Below, one piece after another: positions 50,400 to 61,500 of a stretch of DNA of 64,000 bases (the stretch's first letter is position 1; each line of letters opens with the position of its first letter). A program made the position numbers and the translations under genes. Under the pieces are notes generated by a model. The model did no database searches. It saw only the letters and a program-made list of their open reading frames with translations, and was not told where the DNA came from. Source of the stretch: Frankiales bacterium (GTDB taxonomy: Bacteria; Actinomycetota; Actinomycetes; S36-B12; CAIYMF01); contig WGLY01000013.1 in assembly GCA_016125335.1 (NCBI GenBank), positions 99,846-163,845 on the forward strand, in the 5' to 3' direction.

Positions 50400-53300
50400 G
50401 TGGACGTGTTCGAGGTGCACCGCGAGGTCATCGAGGACTACCAGGCCTTCACGTCCGGATTCGTCGAGGTCCGCGACCGTCGCATCAAGGCGTTCGTCGA
50501 CGAGCAGTTCGCTGCCGGGGTTCAGTGGCCCCACCCATGGCTAAGCCTCAACCCGTCGTTCGCCAGCGGCGGATCGGTGCCCGAGCTGGTTGCCGAGGGC
50601 CTCCTGCATCCGGAGTGCGAGCGCATCTTCCGCCGCAAGACGAGTGTTACCGACAGTGGCCGCGATCCCATCGTGCTGCACCAGCACCAGCGCGAGGCGG
50701 TCGAGGCAGCCCAGTCCGGCGACAGCTACGTCCTCACCACCGGGACTGGTTCCGGCAAGTCGCTCGCCTACATCGTGCCGATCGTCGACGCGGTGCTCCG
50801 CGACCGCGACAACTACGGCGGCGCGCGACGGTCGGGCGTCAAGGCGATCGTCGTCTACCCGATGAACGCGCTCGCCAACTCCCAGCTCGGCGAGCTCGAG
50901 AAGTTCCTGTCATACGGCTACCCCGAGGGCGAGGAACCGGTCACCTACGCCCGCTACACGGGGCAGGAGTCGCCGGACGAGCGTCGCCGCATCCTGGCCG
51001 ACCCGCCGGACATCCTGCTGACCAACTACGTGATGCTCGAGCTGGTGCTGACCCGGCCTGACGAGCGGCGCCACCTGGTGCGCGCGGCGCAGGGGCTGCG
51101 GTTCCTCGCGCTCGACGAGCTGCACACCTACCGCGGCCGGCAGGGCGCCGACGTCGCCATGCTCATCCGGCGGCTGCGCGACCAGTGCGCGCAGGGAGAC
51201 CTGCAGATCATCGGCACCAGCGCGACCATGTCGTCGGAAGGCACGACTGAGCAGCGACGAGCTGTCGTCGCCCAGGTCGCGACCCGGCTTTTCGGAACGA
51301 CCGTGCGACCCGAGCGCGTCATCGGCGAGACGCTGGTCCGGGCCACCCCTGAATCCGCCGACGACGGGGCCGCACTGGCCGCGTCGGTCAGGGCGCTGCT
51401 AGTCGATCCGGAGCACCACCGCGACGCCGGCACACTGCTGGCGGACCCGCTCGCAGCATGGGCCGAGACCACCTTCGGGCTGGACATCGAACCCGAGACC
51501 GAGCGTCTCGTACGCCGTGCCCCCACCACCGTGCCGGCCGCCGCCGACGACCTCGCCGAGCTCACCGCTCTCTCCGCCGACGACTGCGCCGAGGCCCTGC
51601 GTCACGTGCTGCGCGCTGGCTCCCGAACCAGCGACCCCGTCACCGGACGCCCGCTGTTCGCGTTCCGCCTCCACCAGTTCCTGTCCAAGGGGGACACCGT
51701 CTACGTCTCCCTCGAGCCCGAGGACACCCGGCACGTCACCGGCACCTACCAGGTCAGCGTCCCCGGGGAGCCCGGCAAGTCGCTGCTGCCCCTCGGCTTC
51801 TGCCGCGAGTGCGGCCAGGAGTACCTCGTGGTGGCCAAGGTCGACCGGCACGGCGACACCGTCTTCGTGCCCCGCCGCGACGCCGACGCCAGCGGCGGCG
51901 ACGCCGTCACCGGCTACCTCTACGTCAGTTCCGACCTGCCCTGGCCCGACGACCCCCTCGCCGCCGGACGCCTCCCCGACGCGTGGCTGGTCACCGACCC
52001 CGCCACCGACCAGATCGACGTGCTCGACAGCAAGCGCAAGTACCTGCCGACAAAGGTCACGCTGTCCCCGGACGGCACGCTCGATCCCGACGGCGCCGGT
52101 CTGCCGGCCTGGTTCGTCTCCACACCGTTCGCCTTCTGCATGCGCTGCGGGGTGTCCTACGAGCAAGTTCGCGGCAACGACTTCGGCAAGCTCGCCACCC
52201 TCGACGCCGAGGGCCGATCCTCCGCCGTCACCGTGCTCAGTACCGCCGTCGTCCGCGCCCTGCGGCAGGTCCCCGCCGCCGAGCTCGACCCCCGAGCCCG
52301 CAAGCTGCTCACCTTCGTCGACAACAGGCAGGACGCCAGCCTGCAGTCCGGGCACCTCAACGACTTCGTCCAGGTCGCCCAGCTCCGCTCCGCACTCGTT
52401 CGTGCCCTCGGCACCGCCGGGCCCGGCGGGCTCGGACACGAGGACGTCGCCGCCGCGGTCACCAGTTCCCTGAACCTGACCCCGCACGACTACTCACAGG
52501 CGCCCGAGGCCAAGTTCGCGGCCAAGGCCGACGCCGAACGCGCGCTGCGCGGCGTCGTCGAGTACCAGCTGTACGTCGACCTGCAGCGCGGTTGGCGCGT
52601 GACGATGCCCAACCTCGAGCAGTGCGGTCTGCTCCAGATCGGCTACCGCGACCTGCCCGAGCTCGCTGCTGACGACGACTCCTGGGCCGGATCTCCCCTG
52701 CTGGCTGCCACGCCCGCGGCTCACCGGGCGGAGCTGTCGCGCATCATCCTCGACGAGCTGCGCCGGGTCCGAGCGATCGACGCCGACGTCCTCACCGAAG
52801 ACGGCTACGAGCGGATGAAGAAGGCCTCCCGCGGCCAGCTCGTCGAGCCGTGGGCCCTCGCTGACGACGACCGCATGGTCGAGGTCGGCGTCGCATTCCC
52901 CCGCCCGGCCCGACGCGGCAGCCGTGGGGTGCTCGCCCTCACCGGCCGTGGAGCCTTCGGCCGCTACCTGCGCCGCGACATCTCCGGAGTTCCTGGTGCC
53001 GCGTCCCTGAAGTCCGCAGACGCCGACGTCGTCATCGCCGAACTCCTCGACGTCCTCGCCACCGCAGGACTGCTCACCACCAGCGACACCGCCGACGGCC
53101 CCGAGTACCGACTGAAGTCAGCCGCGCTCCGGTGGCTGCCCGGCGACGGTGTCCACGGCGCCGAAGACCCCTTGCGCCGGGCGTTCCAGGGCGAGGCAAC
53201 CGCCCGGGTCAACCCGTTCTTCGTCACCCTCTACCGCGACATGGCCGCCCAGTTCGCCGGCCTGCTCGCCCGCGAGCACACCGCACAGGTCCCCCAACAG

Positions 53301-55628
53301 CTACGCCTGGACCGCGAGGACGAGTTCCGCGCAGGCCACCTGCCGCTGCTCTACTGCTCACCCACGATGGAGCTCGGCGTCGACATCAGCGACCTCAACG
53401 CCGTCGCCATGCGCAACGTGCCCCCCACGCCCGCCAACTACGCGCAACGCTCCGGCAGAGCCGGCCGCAGCGGCCAGCAGGCCCTCGTCCTCACATACTG
53501 CTCCACTGGTAACGCGCACGACAGCTACTGGTTCCGCCGGTCCCGCGACATGGTGTCTGGTTCGGTGATCGCACCGCGCATCGACCTGACCAACGAGGAC
53601 CTCGTCCGCTCCCACGTGCACGCGATCTGGCTCGCCGAGACCGACGAGTCCCTGCATTCCTCGGTCACCGACCTCGTCGAGTCCGGCGGTGACGACCCGG
53701 CGCTGACCCTGTACCCGCAGCTGTGGCACACGCTGAACGACCCGGCCGTCACGTTGCGCGCCCAACACACCGCCGACCGTGTCCTGGCCGACCTGCGGCG
53801 CACCTGGGAGCTCGACGGCCACGAGCCCTCGTGGTGGTACGACGGCTGGGTGCACGACCAGGTCGCCGGGGCCGCCCAGGCGCTCGACGACGCCCTGGAC
53901 AGGTGGCGGGAGCTCTACCGCGCTGCGTTGGCCGAAGTCAACGAGCAGCACAAGCTCGCCATCTCCACCACCGCCAGCCGCTGGGACCGCCAGCTCGCCG
54001 AACGCCGCCGGGCCGACGCCCGCAACCAGCTCACGCTGCTCCGCAACGACGACAGCGAGCAGGGCGCTACCGACTTCTACAGCTACCGGTACTTCGCGTC
54101 CCAGGGGTTCCTGCCGGGCTACTCCTTCCCCCGGTTGCCGCTGGCCGCCTACATCCCCGGCCGCCGCGGCACCGCCCGCGACGGCGACTACCTGCAGCGC
54201 CCCCGCTTCGTCGCGATCAGCGAGTTCGGGCCCGGCTCGCTCATCTACCACGAAGGCGCGCGCTACGAGGTCGTGCGCATCCAACTGCCGCGCGACCCCG
54301 ACCGCGCCGCGGATGGAGGCGCGCTCACCGACACCGCCCGCCGATGCGAGAGCTGCGGCTACCACCACACAACCGCGGTCGGCACCGACATGTGCCAGCA
54401 CTGCGGTGCACCCCTGGGCCGCACCGAGTTCTCGCTGCTGCGTCTCCAGACTGTCTTCACCAGGCGGCGCGAACGGATCAGCAGCGACGAGGAGGAGCGG
54501 CGCAAGAGCGGCTTCGAGCTCGAGGTCTCCTTCCGGTTCGCCGTCGCCGGCGACCGGCCCTCCTCCACGAAGGCGCGGGGCGTCTCCGACGGACGCACTC
54601 TCGTCGACCTCGTCCACGGCGCCGCGGCTGACGTCCGCGTCGCCAACGTCGGCCGCCGCCGACGCAAGAACCAGAACGACCGCGGCTACTGGCTCGACCT
54701 GCGGGAAGGGCGCTGGCTCACCGACAAGCAGGCCACCGACACTCCCGTCGATACCGAGGCCCTCGTCGACGCCCAGGACATCCGCGACAAGGCCAAGGTC
54801 ATCCCGTACGTCGAGGACCGACGCAACGTGCTCGTGCTGCGCCTCACCGACGCGGTCGACGACACGGTCGCCGTCACCCTGCGGGCTGCGCTCGAACGCG
54901 CGATCGAGGCCACGTTCCAGCTGGAGGACTCCGAGCTCGACAGCGAACCACTGCCCGACCCCGACGACCGCGCCCGGATGCTGCTGATTGAGGCCGCCGA
55001 AGGCGGTGCGGGTGTCCTCGTCCGCTTGGTCGAGGACCCAGGCGCGCTGGCAGCCGTCGCCCGCACCGCGCTCGAGATCATCCACTACGACCCCGACACC
55101 GGAGCCGACCTCGATCACGCACCCGGCGCACGCGAACGCTGCGAGAAGGGCTGCTACGACTGCCTGCTGTCCTACGGCAACCAGTACGAGCACAGTCTCA
55201 TCGACCGGCACAGCGTCGTTCCCCTGCTGCACAGCCTGGCTGCTGCGCAGGTCCACGGCGGCGCCGGCGGTCGCACCCGCGCCGACCAGCGCGACCAGCT
55301 GACCCGCCTGTCCGACTCCGGACTCGAGCGCGAGTTCGTCACCTGGCTCGACGAGCACGGCCACCGGCTGCCCGACGACGCCCAGGTCACCGTAGACGCC
55401 GCCCGTGCCCGACCGGATCTCGTCTACTACCTCGACGGAGCCCGAATCGCCGTGTTCGTCGACGGGCCCCACCACGACGACGCCGTCCAGGCGCAGCGCG
55501 ACGCTGCCGCCACCGAACGGCTCGAGGACCTCGGCTGGACCGTGCTCAGGATCCGATACGACGACGACAAGGCGGCGTTCACCGCCCGGCACAGCTGGGT
55601 CTTCGGACCCGGAAGGACGCCCGCGTGA
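50400..55628 (+). CDS. DUF1998 (MZB) helicase fused to a predicted Vsr/DUF559-like nuclease
   Basis: This protein of about 1742 residues leads the defence-type operon. The SF2 helicase core has TGTGSGKS (about 113-120), LDELHTYRGRQGADVAML (about 237), GTSATMSS, and SPTMELGVDISDLNAVAMRNVPP with QRSGRAGRSGQ (about 985-1035), split by a long insert. Zinc-ribbon cysteines follow (CESCGYHHTT with CQHCG, about 1315-1340), then the DUF1998/MZB block (EGGAGVLVRLVEDPG, CEKGCYDCLLSYGNQ, about 1535-1596). The C-terminal 110 residues (VTVDAARARPDLVYYL, RIAVFVDGPHH, LGWTVLRIRYDDD) look like a PD-(D/E)XK nuclease of the Vsr/DUF559 type. Relatives include MrfA, DrmA/B and DruE. GTG 50400 has AGGGGG upstream and fits the family start (VDVFEVHREVIEDY); ATG 50379 is the alternative. 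Confidence 0.85.
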   Translation: MDVFEVHREVIEDYQAFTSGFVEVRDRRIKAFVDEQFAAGVQWPHPWLSLNPSFASGGSVPELVAEGLLHPECERIFRRKTSVTDSGRDPIVLHQHQREAVEAAQSGDSYVLTTGTGSGKSLAYIVPIVDAVLRDRDNYGGARRSGVKAIVVYPMNALANSQLGELEKFLSYGYPEGEEPVTYARYTGQESPDERRRILADPPDILLTNYVMLELVLTRPDERRHLVRAAQGLRFLALDELHTYRGRQGADVAMLIRRLRDQCAQGDLQIIGTSATMSSEGTTEQRRAVVAQVATRLFGTTVRPERVIGETLVRATPESADDGAALAASVRALLVDPEHHRDAGTLLADPLAAWAETTFGLDIEPETERLVRRAPTTVPAAADDLAELTALSADDCAEALRHVLRAGSRTSDPVTGRPLFAFRLHQFLSKGDTVYVSLEPEDTRHVTGTYQVSVPGEPGKSLLPLGFCRECGQEYLVVAKVDRHGDTVFVPRRDADASGGDAVTGYLYVSSDLPWPDDPLAAGRLPDAWLVTDPATDQIDVLDSKRKYLPTKVTLSPDGTLDPDGAGLPAWFVSTPFAFCMRCGVSYEQVRGNDFGKLATLDAEGRSSAVTVLSTAVVRALRQVPAAELDPRARKLLTFVDNRQDASLQSGHLNDFVQVAQLRSALVRALGTAGPGGLGHEDVAAAVTSSLNLTPHDYSQAPEAKFAAKADAERALRGVVEYQLYVDLQRGWRVTMPNLEQCGLLQIGYRDLPELAADDDSWAGSPLLAATPAAHRAELSRIILDELRRVRAIDADVLTEDGYERMKKASRGQLVEPWALADDDRMVEVGVAFPRPARRGSRGVLALTGRGAFGRYLRRDISGVPGAASLKSADADVVIAELLDVLATAGLLTTSDTADGPEYRLKSAALRWLPGDGVHGAEDPLRRAFQGEATARVNPFFVTLYRDMAAQFAGLLAREHTAQVPQQLRLDREDEFRAGHLPLLYCSPTMELGVDISDLNAVAMRNVPPTPANYAQRSGRAGRSGQQALVLTYCSTGNAHDSYWFRRSRDMVSGSVIAPRIDLTNEDLVRSHVHAIWLAETDESLHSSVTDLVESGGDDPALTLYPQLWHTLNDPAVTLRAQHTADRVLADLRRTWELDGHEPSWWYDGWVHDQVAGAAQALDDALDRWRELYRAALAEVNEQHKLAISTTASRWDRQLAERRRADARNQLTLLRNDDSEQGATDFYSYRYFASQGFLPGYSFPRLPLAAYIPGRRGTARDGDYLQRPRFVAISEFGPGSLIYHEGARYEVVRIQLPRDPDRAADGGALTDTARRCESCGYHHTTAVGTDMCQHCGAPLGRTEFSLLRLQTVFTRRRERISSDEEERRKSGFELEVSFRFAVAGDRPSSTKARGVSDGRTLVDLVHGAAADVRVANVGRRRRKNQNDRGYWLDLREGRWLTDKQATDTPVDTEALVDAQDIRDKAKVIPYVEDRRNVLVLRLTDAVDDTVAVTLRAALERAIEATFQLEDSELDSEPLPDPDDRARMLLIEAAEGGAGVLVRLVEDPGALAAVARTALEIIHYDPDTGADLDHAPGARERCEKGCYDCLLSYGNQYEHSLIDRHSVVPLLHSLAAAQVHGGAGGRTRADQRDQLTRLSDSGLEREFVTWLDEHGHRLPDDAQVTVDAARARPDLVYYLDGARIAVFVDGPHHDDAVQAQRDAAATERLEDLGWTVLRIRYDDDKAAFTARHSWVFGPGRTPA

Positions 55629-58504
55629 CCGTCACCCACACCCCACCAGGAACGCAGCCGTTCGCGGTGGGCTCGCTCGTCCGCGCTCGCGGACGCGAAT
55701 GGGTCGTCCTGCCCGGGGGCGACGACAACTTCCTGCTCCTCCAACCTCTCGGTGGCAGCCACGACGACGTCACCGGCGTCTTCCGCGACGAAGGCGTCAC
55801 CGCCGCATCGTTCCCCCCGCCGGGCCGCGACGACCTCGGCGACGCAGCCTCCACCGGCCTGCTGCGCACGGCGCTGCGCGTCGGCTTCACGTCCTCCGCC
55901 GGCCCGTTCCGCTGCCTGGCGGGACTGTCGGTCAGTCCCCGCAGCTACCAGTACGTGCCGCTGCTCATGGCCCTCCGCCACGATGTCGTCAGGCTGCTCA
56001 TCGCCGACGATGTCGGCATCGGCAAGACCATCGAGGCCGGCCTGGTCGCGTCCGAGCTGCTCGCCCAAGGAAGCGCTCGCCGCCTGGCAGTCCTGTGCTC
56101 GCCCGCCCTGGCCGAGCAGTGGCAGCGAGAGCTGCGCGACAAGTTCGGCATCGACGCAACCCTCGTGCTCACGAGCACGGTCCGAGGACTCGAGCGCGAC
56201 CTCATGCTCAACGAGTCCCTGTTCGACCGCTACCCGCACGTGATCGTGTCGCACGACTTCATCAAGTCCGACCGGCGACGCCACGAGTTCCTGCTCCGCT
56301 GCCCCGAGCTCGTCATCGTCGACGAGGCCCACAACTGCGTCGTCGGCGGCGGTTCCGGCCAGCGCGCCAGGCATCAGCGCTACGAGCTGCTCCGCGCCCT
56401 CGCCGACGACCCTGAGCGCCACCTGATCCTGGCGACCGCGACCCCGCACTCCGGCGACGAGTCCGCCTTCTCCAACCTCGTGGGGCTGCTGAACCCCGCC
56501 CTCGCCATCGCCGACCTGTCCACCGAGTCCGGACGCCGCTTGCTCGCCGCCCACTTCGTGCAGCGCCGCCGCGCCGACATACGCCACTACATCGACGAGG
56601 ACACCCCGTTCCCCAGCGACCGGGAGACCCTGGATGTGCCCTACCGGCTGTCCCCGGAGTACCGCGACCTCTTCGACGACGTCCTCGCCTACGCCCGCGA
56701 GCAGGTCAGCGACGGTCTGAGCGGTGCCCGCGGCCGCGTGCGCTGGTGGTCCGCCCTCGCCCTGCTGCGGGCCCTCGCCTCGTCGCCGCGCGCCGCCGCC
56801 GCGACGCTTCGCACCCGTGCGGCCGGCGCTGACCTCACCGACCCTACGGAGGTCGACGACCTCGGTCGCGCCGGCGTCCTGGACACCGGCGACGACGAGA
56901 ACCTCGAGACGATCGATACCACTCCAGGAGCGCTCGTCGCGGAGGACGGCCCCGACGACGCGCACGCCCCCTCCACCGCGGCCGGTCGCCGGTTGCGTGA
57001 CTTCGCCCGCCGAGCCTCCGAACTGTCCGGGCCCGAGCACGACCGCAAGCTCGCCGCCGTGGCCGCGCAGGTACAGCAGCTCCTCGCGGACGGGTACGCA
57101 CCCATTGTCTTCTGCCGCTTCATCGACACGGCCGAGTATGTGGCCGAGCACCTGTCCGCGGTCCTCGGGACCTCCCGACGGCCCGTCCACGTTGCCTCCG
57201 TCACTGGCGCGCTCCCGCCTGCCGAGCGGGAACGACGCATCGCAGAACTCACCGACCTCGACGGCCAGCACGTCCTCGTCGCCACCGACTGCTTGTCCGA
57301 AGGCGTCAACCTGCAGGAGGCGTTCACCGCCGTCCTGCACTATGACCTCGCCTGGAACCCCACCCGGCACGAGCAGCGCGAAGGGCGCGTCGACCGGTTC
57401 GGCCAGCGACGCGACGTCGTCCGCGCCGTCACGCTCTACGGCGAGGACAACGGCATCGACGGGATCGTCCTCGATGTCCTCATCCGCAAGCACCGCGCCA
57501 TCGCCGCCGCCACAGGTGTGGCCGTGCCCATCCCCGGTGACGGCCAAGCACTCGTCGACGCCCTCGCCGAGGGCCTGCTGCTGCGCGGCCGCGACGCCGC
57601 CGAGCTCACCCTCGACCTCGGGCTCGACGAACGCACCCTCGCCCTGGATGCCGCCTGGACGAGCGCCGCCGAGAACGAGAAGCGGTCCCGCAGCCGCTAC
57701 GCCCAGCACGCCATCAAGCCTGACGAGGTCGCCACCGAGGTGGCCGAGGTCCGCGCAGCCCTCGGCGCCCACGGAGACCTCGAGGACTTCCTGCTCACCA
57801 GCCTCAACGCACTCGGCTCGACCGTCACGCCCACCGACGACGGTTACAGGGCCGTCATGTCCACGCTGCCCCTCGCGGTCACCTCATCACTTCCCGTCGC
57901 ACTGCGTGAGCCGCTGCCGATCCGAGTCCAACCCCCGGCCGGCCGCGGAGAGGCAGCGCTCACGCGCACGGACCCCACCATCGCTGCCCTCGCCCGCTAC
58001 GTCCTGGAGAGCGCCCTCGACCCGGCCGTCCCGCAGCACGAACGACCGGCCCGGAGAGCCGGGGTGATGAGCACCAACGCCGTCACCACGCGCACGACGC
58101 TCCTACTGGTGCGATTCCGGTTCCAGCTGTCACTGCCCGAAGGCGTCGGCGTCCGCCAGCTGGTCGCCGAGGATGCCCGAGTACTCGCCTTCGAGGGAGC
58201 TCCCACATCGGCCGCGTGGCTGCCCGACCAACGCGCCGAGGAGCTCCTGCGCGCCGCTCCCACGGCCAATGTCGCCGAAGGCGCTGCCGTCGCCGCACTC
58301 GACCGGATCCTCACCGGACTGCCAGACCTGATGCCGGCCCTGGACACCGTCGCCGACGAGCACGCGGACCGACTGCTTGCCGCCCACCGCCGCGTGCGCG
58401 CCGGAGCCCAAGCTGCGCGACGAGGTCTGTCCGTCACGGCCCAGCGACCCGTCGACGTCCTCAGTGTGCAGGTGCTGCTTCCTGTTGGTGGTGGGCCTGC
58501 GTGA
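55625..58504 (+). CDS. SNF2-family helicase, DrmD-like
   Basis: This 959-residue superfamily 2 translocase has an N-terminal barrel-like segment (FAVGSLVRARGREWVVLPGGDDNFLLLQPLGG), then the ATPase core: IADDVGIGKTIEAGLVASELL (about 125-145), VIVDEAHNC (about 229) and ATATPHSGDE (about 277). The second half has VLVATDCLSEGVNLQEA and HEQREGRVDRFGQ (about 580). The helicase halves are separated by a disordered acidic insert near 415-450. It resembles the SNF2 proteins of DISARM class 1 (DrmD) and RapA-type remodelers. GTG overlaps the stop codon of the preceding gene (GTGA), as does its own end with the methylase start. Probably it moves along duplex DNA for the system. Confidence 0.85.
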   Translation: MTVTHTPPGTQPFAVGSLVRARGREWVVLPGGDDNFLLLQPLGGSHDDVTGVFRDEGVTAASFPPPGRDDLGDAASTGLLRTALRVGFTSSAGPFRCLAGLSVSPRSYQYVPLLMALRHDVVRLLIADDVGIGKTIEAGLVASELLAQGSARRLAVLCSPALAEQWQRELRDKFGIDATLVLTSTVRGLERDLMLNESLFDRYPHVIVSHDFIKSDRRRHEFLLRCPELVIVDEAHNCVVGGGSGQRARHQRYELLRALADDPERHLILATATPHSGDESAFSNLVGLLNPALAIADLSTESGRRLLAAHFVQRRRADIRHYIDEDTPFPSDRETLDVPYRLSPEYRDLFDDVLAYAREQVSDGLSGARGRVRWWSALALLRALASSPRAAAATLRTRAAGADLTDPTEVDDLGRAGVLDTGDDENLETIDTTPGALVAEDGPDDAHAPSTAAGRRLRDFARRASELSGPEHDRKLAAVAAQVQQLLADGYAPIVFCRFIDTAEYVAEHLSAVLGTSRRPVHVASVTGALPPAERERRIAELTDLDGQHVLVATDCLSEGVNLQEAFTAVLHYDLAWNPTRHEQREGRVDRFGQRRDVVRAVTLYGEDNGIDGIVLDVLIRKHRAIAAATGVAVPIPGDGQALVDALAEGLLLRGRDAAELTLDLGLDERTLALDAAWTSAAENEKRSRSRYAQHAIKPDEVATEVAEVRAALGAHGDLEDFLLTSLNALGSTVTPTDDGYRAVMSTLPLAVTSSLPVALREPLPIRVQPPAGRGEAALTRTDPTIAALARYVLESALDPAVPQHERPARRAGVMSTNAVTTRTTLLLVRFRFQLSLPEGVGVRQLVAEDARVLAFEGAPTSAAWLPDQRAEELLRAAPTANVAEGAAVAALDRILTGLPDLMPALDTVADEHADRLLAAHRRVRAGAQAARRGLSVTAQRPVDVLSVQVLLPVGGGPA

Positions 58505-61500
58505 ACGGTCGCGATTCTGGGTCTGGTGTGTCGGTGCGGGTGGCGGGTGGGCTGCTGCCGCCCGACGTGCTCTCGGCGGTGCTGGCCGGGTCGGTCGACG
58601 GGCTGGGCTCGTCGGACTTCCACCTCGGCGGGGAGAGCCCTCGGGAGGCGGCCGCGCGGGTGTGGTCGCACCTCCTCACGGTCTACCGGCGGTTCCGCGA
58701 TGAGCTGGCCGGCCTGCCCGAGGGCGACGCGGCGGTCGGGGTCACACGGGAGCGCTGGCTGACCGTGCTGCTGGCCGAGTTGGGTTACGGCCGGGTCCCG
58801 GCGACGGGTGCGGGCGGACTGTCGGTGGGGGGCACGGCGTATCCGGTGAGCCACGTGTGGCAGTCGGTGCCGATGCACCTGCTGGGGTGGGGTGTCGTCC
58901 TGGACAAGCGGACTCCTGGGGTGGCGGGTGCGGCGCACCGGGCGCCGCACGCGATGGTGCAGGAGCTGCTCAACCGCAGCGACCAGTGTCTGTGGGCGGT
59001 GGTGTCCAACGGTCGGGTGCTGCGGCTGCTGCGCGACTCGACAACCTTGACCGGGCAGGCCTATGTCGAGTTCGACCTGGAGGCGATGTTCGACGGGGAG
59101 GTGTTCGCCGACTTCGTGCTGCTGTTCCTGCTGGCTCACCAGTCCCGGGTGGAGGTCCCGGAGGGAGCCAGCCCGGGGGAGTGCTGGTTGGAGCGGTGGC
59201 GCACGACCGCGGTCAGCCAGGGCGTGCGCGCGCTGTCGTTGCTGCGCGAGGGGGTGCAGGTCGCGCTGGAGACGTTGGGCACCGGTTTCCTGCAGCACCG
59301 CGCCAACGGTGACCTGCGCGGCCGGCTCGCCGACGGCGACGCCACCGTCCAGGACCTGCACCAGGCGCTGCTGCGCACGGTCTACCGGCTGCTGTTCTGG
59401 ACCGTGGTTGAGGACCGCCAGGCGCTCCTGGTCGCCGACGACCCGGTCGCCATCGAGCGCTACGACTCCTACTTCTCCAGCGCCCGGTTGCGTCGTCTCG
59501 CGCGCTCCCGGCACGGCAGCGCGCACGACGACCTGTGGGCCGCCGTGACCCTGGTGCTGGATGCGTTGGGCCGCGACGGCGGTGACCCGCGGTTGGGGTT
59601 GCCGGGCCTGGGTGGGCTGTTCGCCCCGTCGGAGGCGGACGTGCTGGCCGGTGCCCGGATCGGGAACCGGCCGCTGCTGGCGGCGGTGCGCGCCCTGACC
59701 GTGGTGCAGCCGGCCGGGCAGCCGCAGCGGCTGGTCGACTTCCGCCACCTCGGCGCCGAGGAGCTCGGCGGGATCTACGAGTCTCTGCTCGAGCTGGTGC
59801 CCCGCTACGACCCGACCACGCACGTGTTCACGCTGGAGACCGCGGCGGGCAACGACCGCAAGACCACCGGCTCCTACTACACCCCGACCGAGCTGGTCGA
59901 GCTCGTCCTGGACACCGCGCTGGACCCGTTGCTCGACGACGCGGTCAAGGCACCGGACCCGGAGGCGGCGCTGCTCGCGGTGACGTGCTGCGATCCGGCG
60001 GTCGGCAGCGGTCACTTCCTGGTCGCCGCGGCGCGGCGCATCGCGACACGGCTCGCCGCGGTCCGCACAGGGGAGGTCGACCCCACCCCGACCACGGTCA
60101 CCGACGCGATGCACGACGTGGTCGCGCACTGCGTCTACGGCGTCGACCTCAACCCGATGGCCGCCGACCTGGCCAAGGTCAGCCTCTGGCTCGAGGCGAT
60201 GACTCCCGGCAAGCCCATGTCGTTCCTCGACCACCACATCAAGGTCGGCAACGCCCTGCTCGGCACCACCCCCGCGCTGCTCGCGGCAGGGATCCCCGAC
60301 GAGGCGTTCGTCGCGCTCACCGGCGACGACAAGCCCACCGCCCGGTCCTGGCGCGACCAGAACGCGAAGGAGCGCGCCGGGCAGGACACCTTGTTCGACC
60401 GCGACACCATTGACGTCGGCAACCAGGACGGCCGCGACCTCGCCGCCCAGATCGCCGACCGCGCCGCCGGCGCCACCCTCGCCGACGTCGCCTGGGCAGC
60501 CCAGCGCTACAAGGCCGGCCACGACTCACCCCAGCAGCGTCGCGCCCGTCGCGCAGCCGACGCCTGGTGTGCGGCCTTTCTGGCACCCAAGACCCCGGAT
60601 GCCCCCCGCATCACCACCGCGACCGTCGAGGCCGTCGCCGCCGGCAGCGCCAGCGCCGAGATCGAGGACTATGTCGACACCGTCGCGGCACGCCATCGGC
60701 TGTTCCACTGGCACCTCGAGTTCCCGGAGATCTTCCCCGTTCCCGACGAGGCACCCGCCAACACCCCTACCGGCTGGACCGGCGGATTCACCAGCATGCT
60801 CGGCAACCCGCCGTGGGAGACGCTGCAGATGAGCGAGCGTGAGTTCTTCGCGACTCGCGAGCCACGCATCGCCGATGCGCCCAACGCCGCTGCACGCAAG
60901 CGTGCGATCGCGGCGCTCGGTGACACGAACCCGGGCCTGCTTGCCGAGTTCGAGGTCGAGCTTCGACGAGGTCAGGTGGAGAATGCGCTCATTCGAGGTG
61001 GCGGCCGCTTCCCACTGTGCGCCACGGGGAAGATCAACACATACAGCATCTTCGCTGAGCACTTCCGAAGCAGCCTGGCGCCGCAGGGACGATCCGGACT
61101 CATCACTCCCACCGGGCTTGCTACCGATGCGACCACGGCTGCCTTCTTCGCTGACACGGTGTCCGCTGGGCGCCTGGCTGCGTTCTTCGACTTCGAGAAC
61201 GGCAACATGTTCGAGGCCGTCGATTCCCGCTTCCGGTTCGCCTTCTCGTCCATGACGGGTGGCTTGAGGCTCAACGAAGTGGCACTTGCCTTCTTCCTCC
61301 ATGCGGCAAGTGACGTTAGTACGCAGACCTTCTCGCTTACCCCAGAGGAGATCTGGCTTCTCAACCCGAACACAGGAACCCTGCCTGTTCTGCGGCATCG
61401 ACGTGAGGCGGAGATCATGTTGGGCATCTACCGACGGGTCCCCGTATTGGTGCGGCAGGGTGGGTCGAATCCGTGGGCCTTGCGGTTCAGCCAAGGCTTG

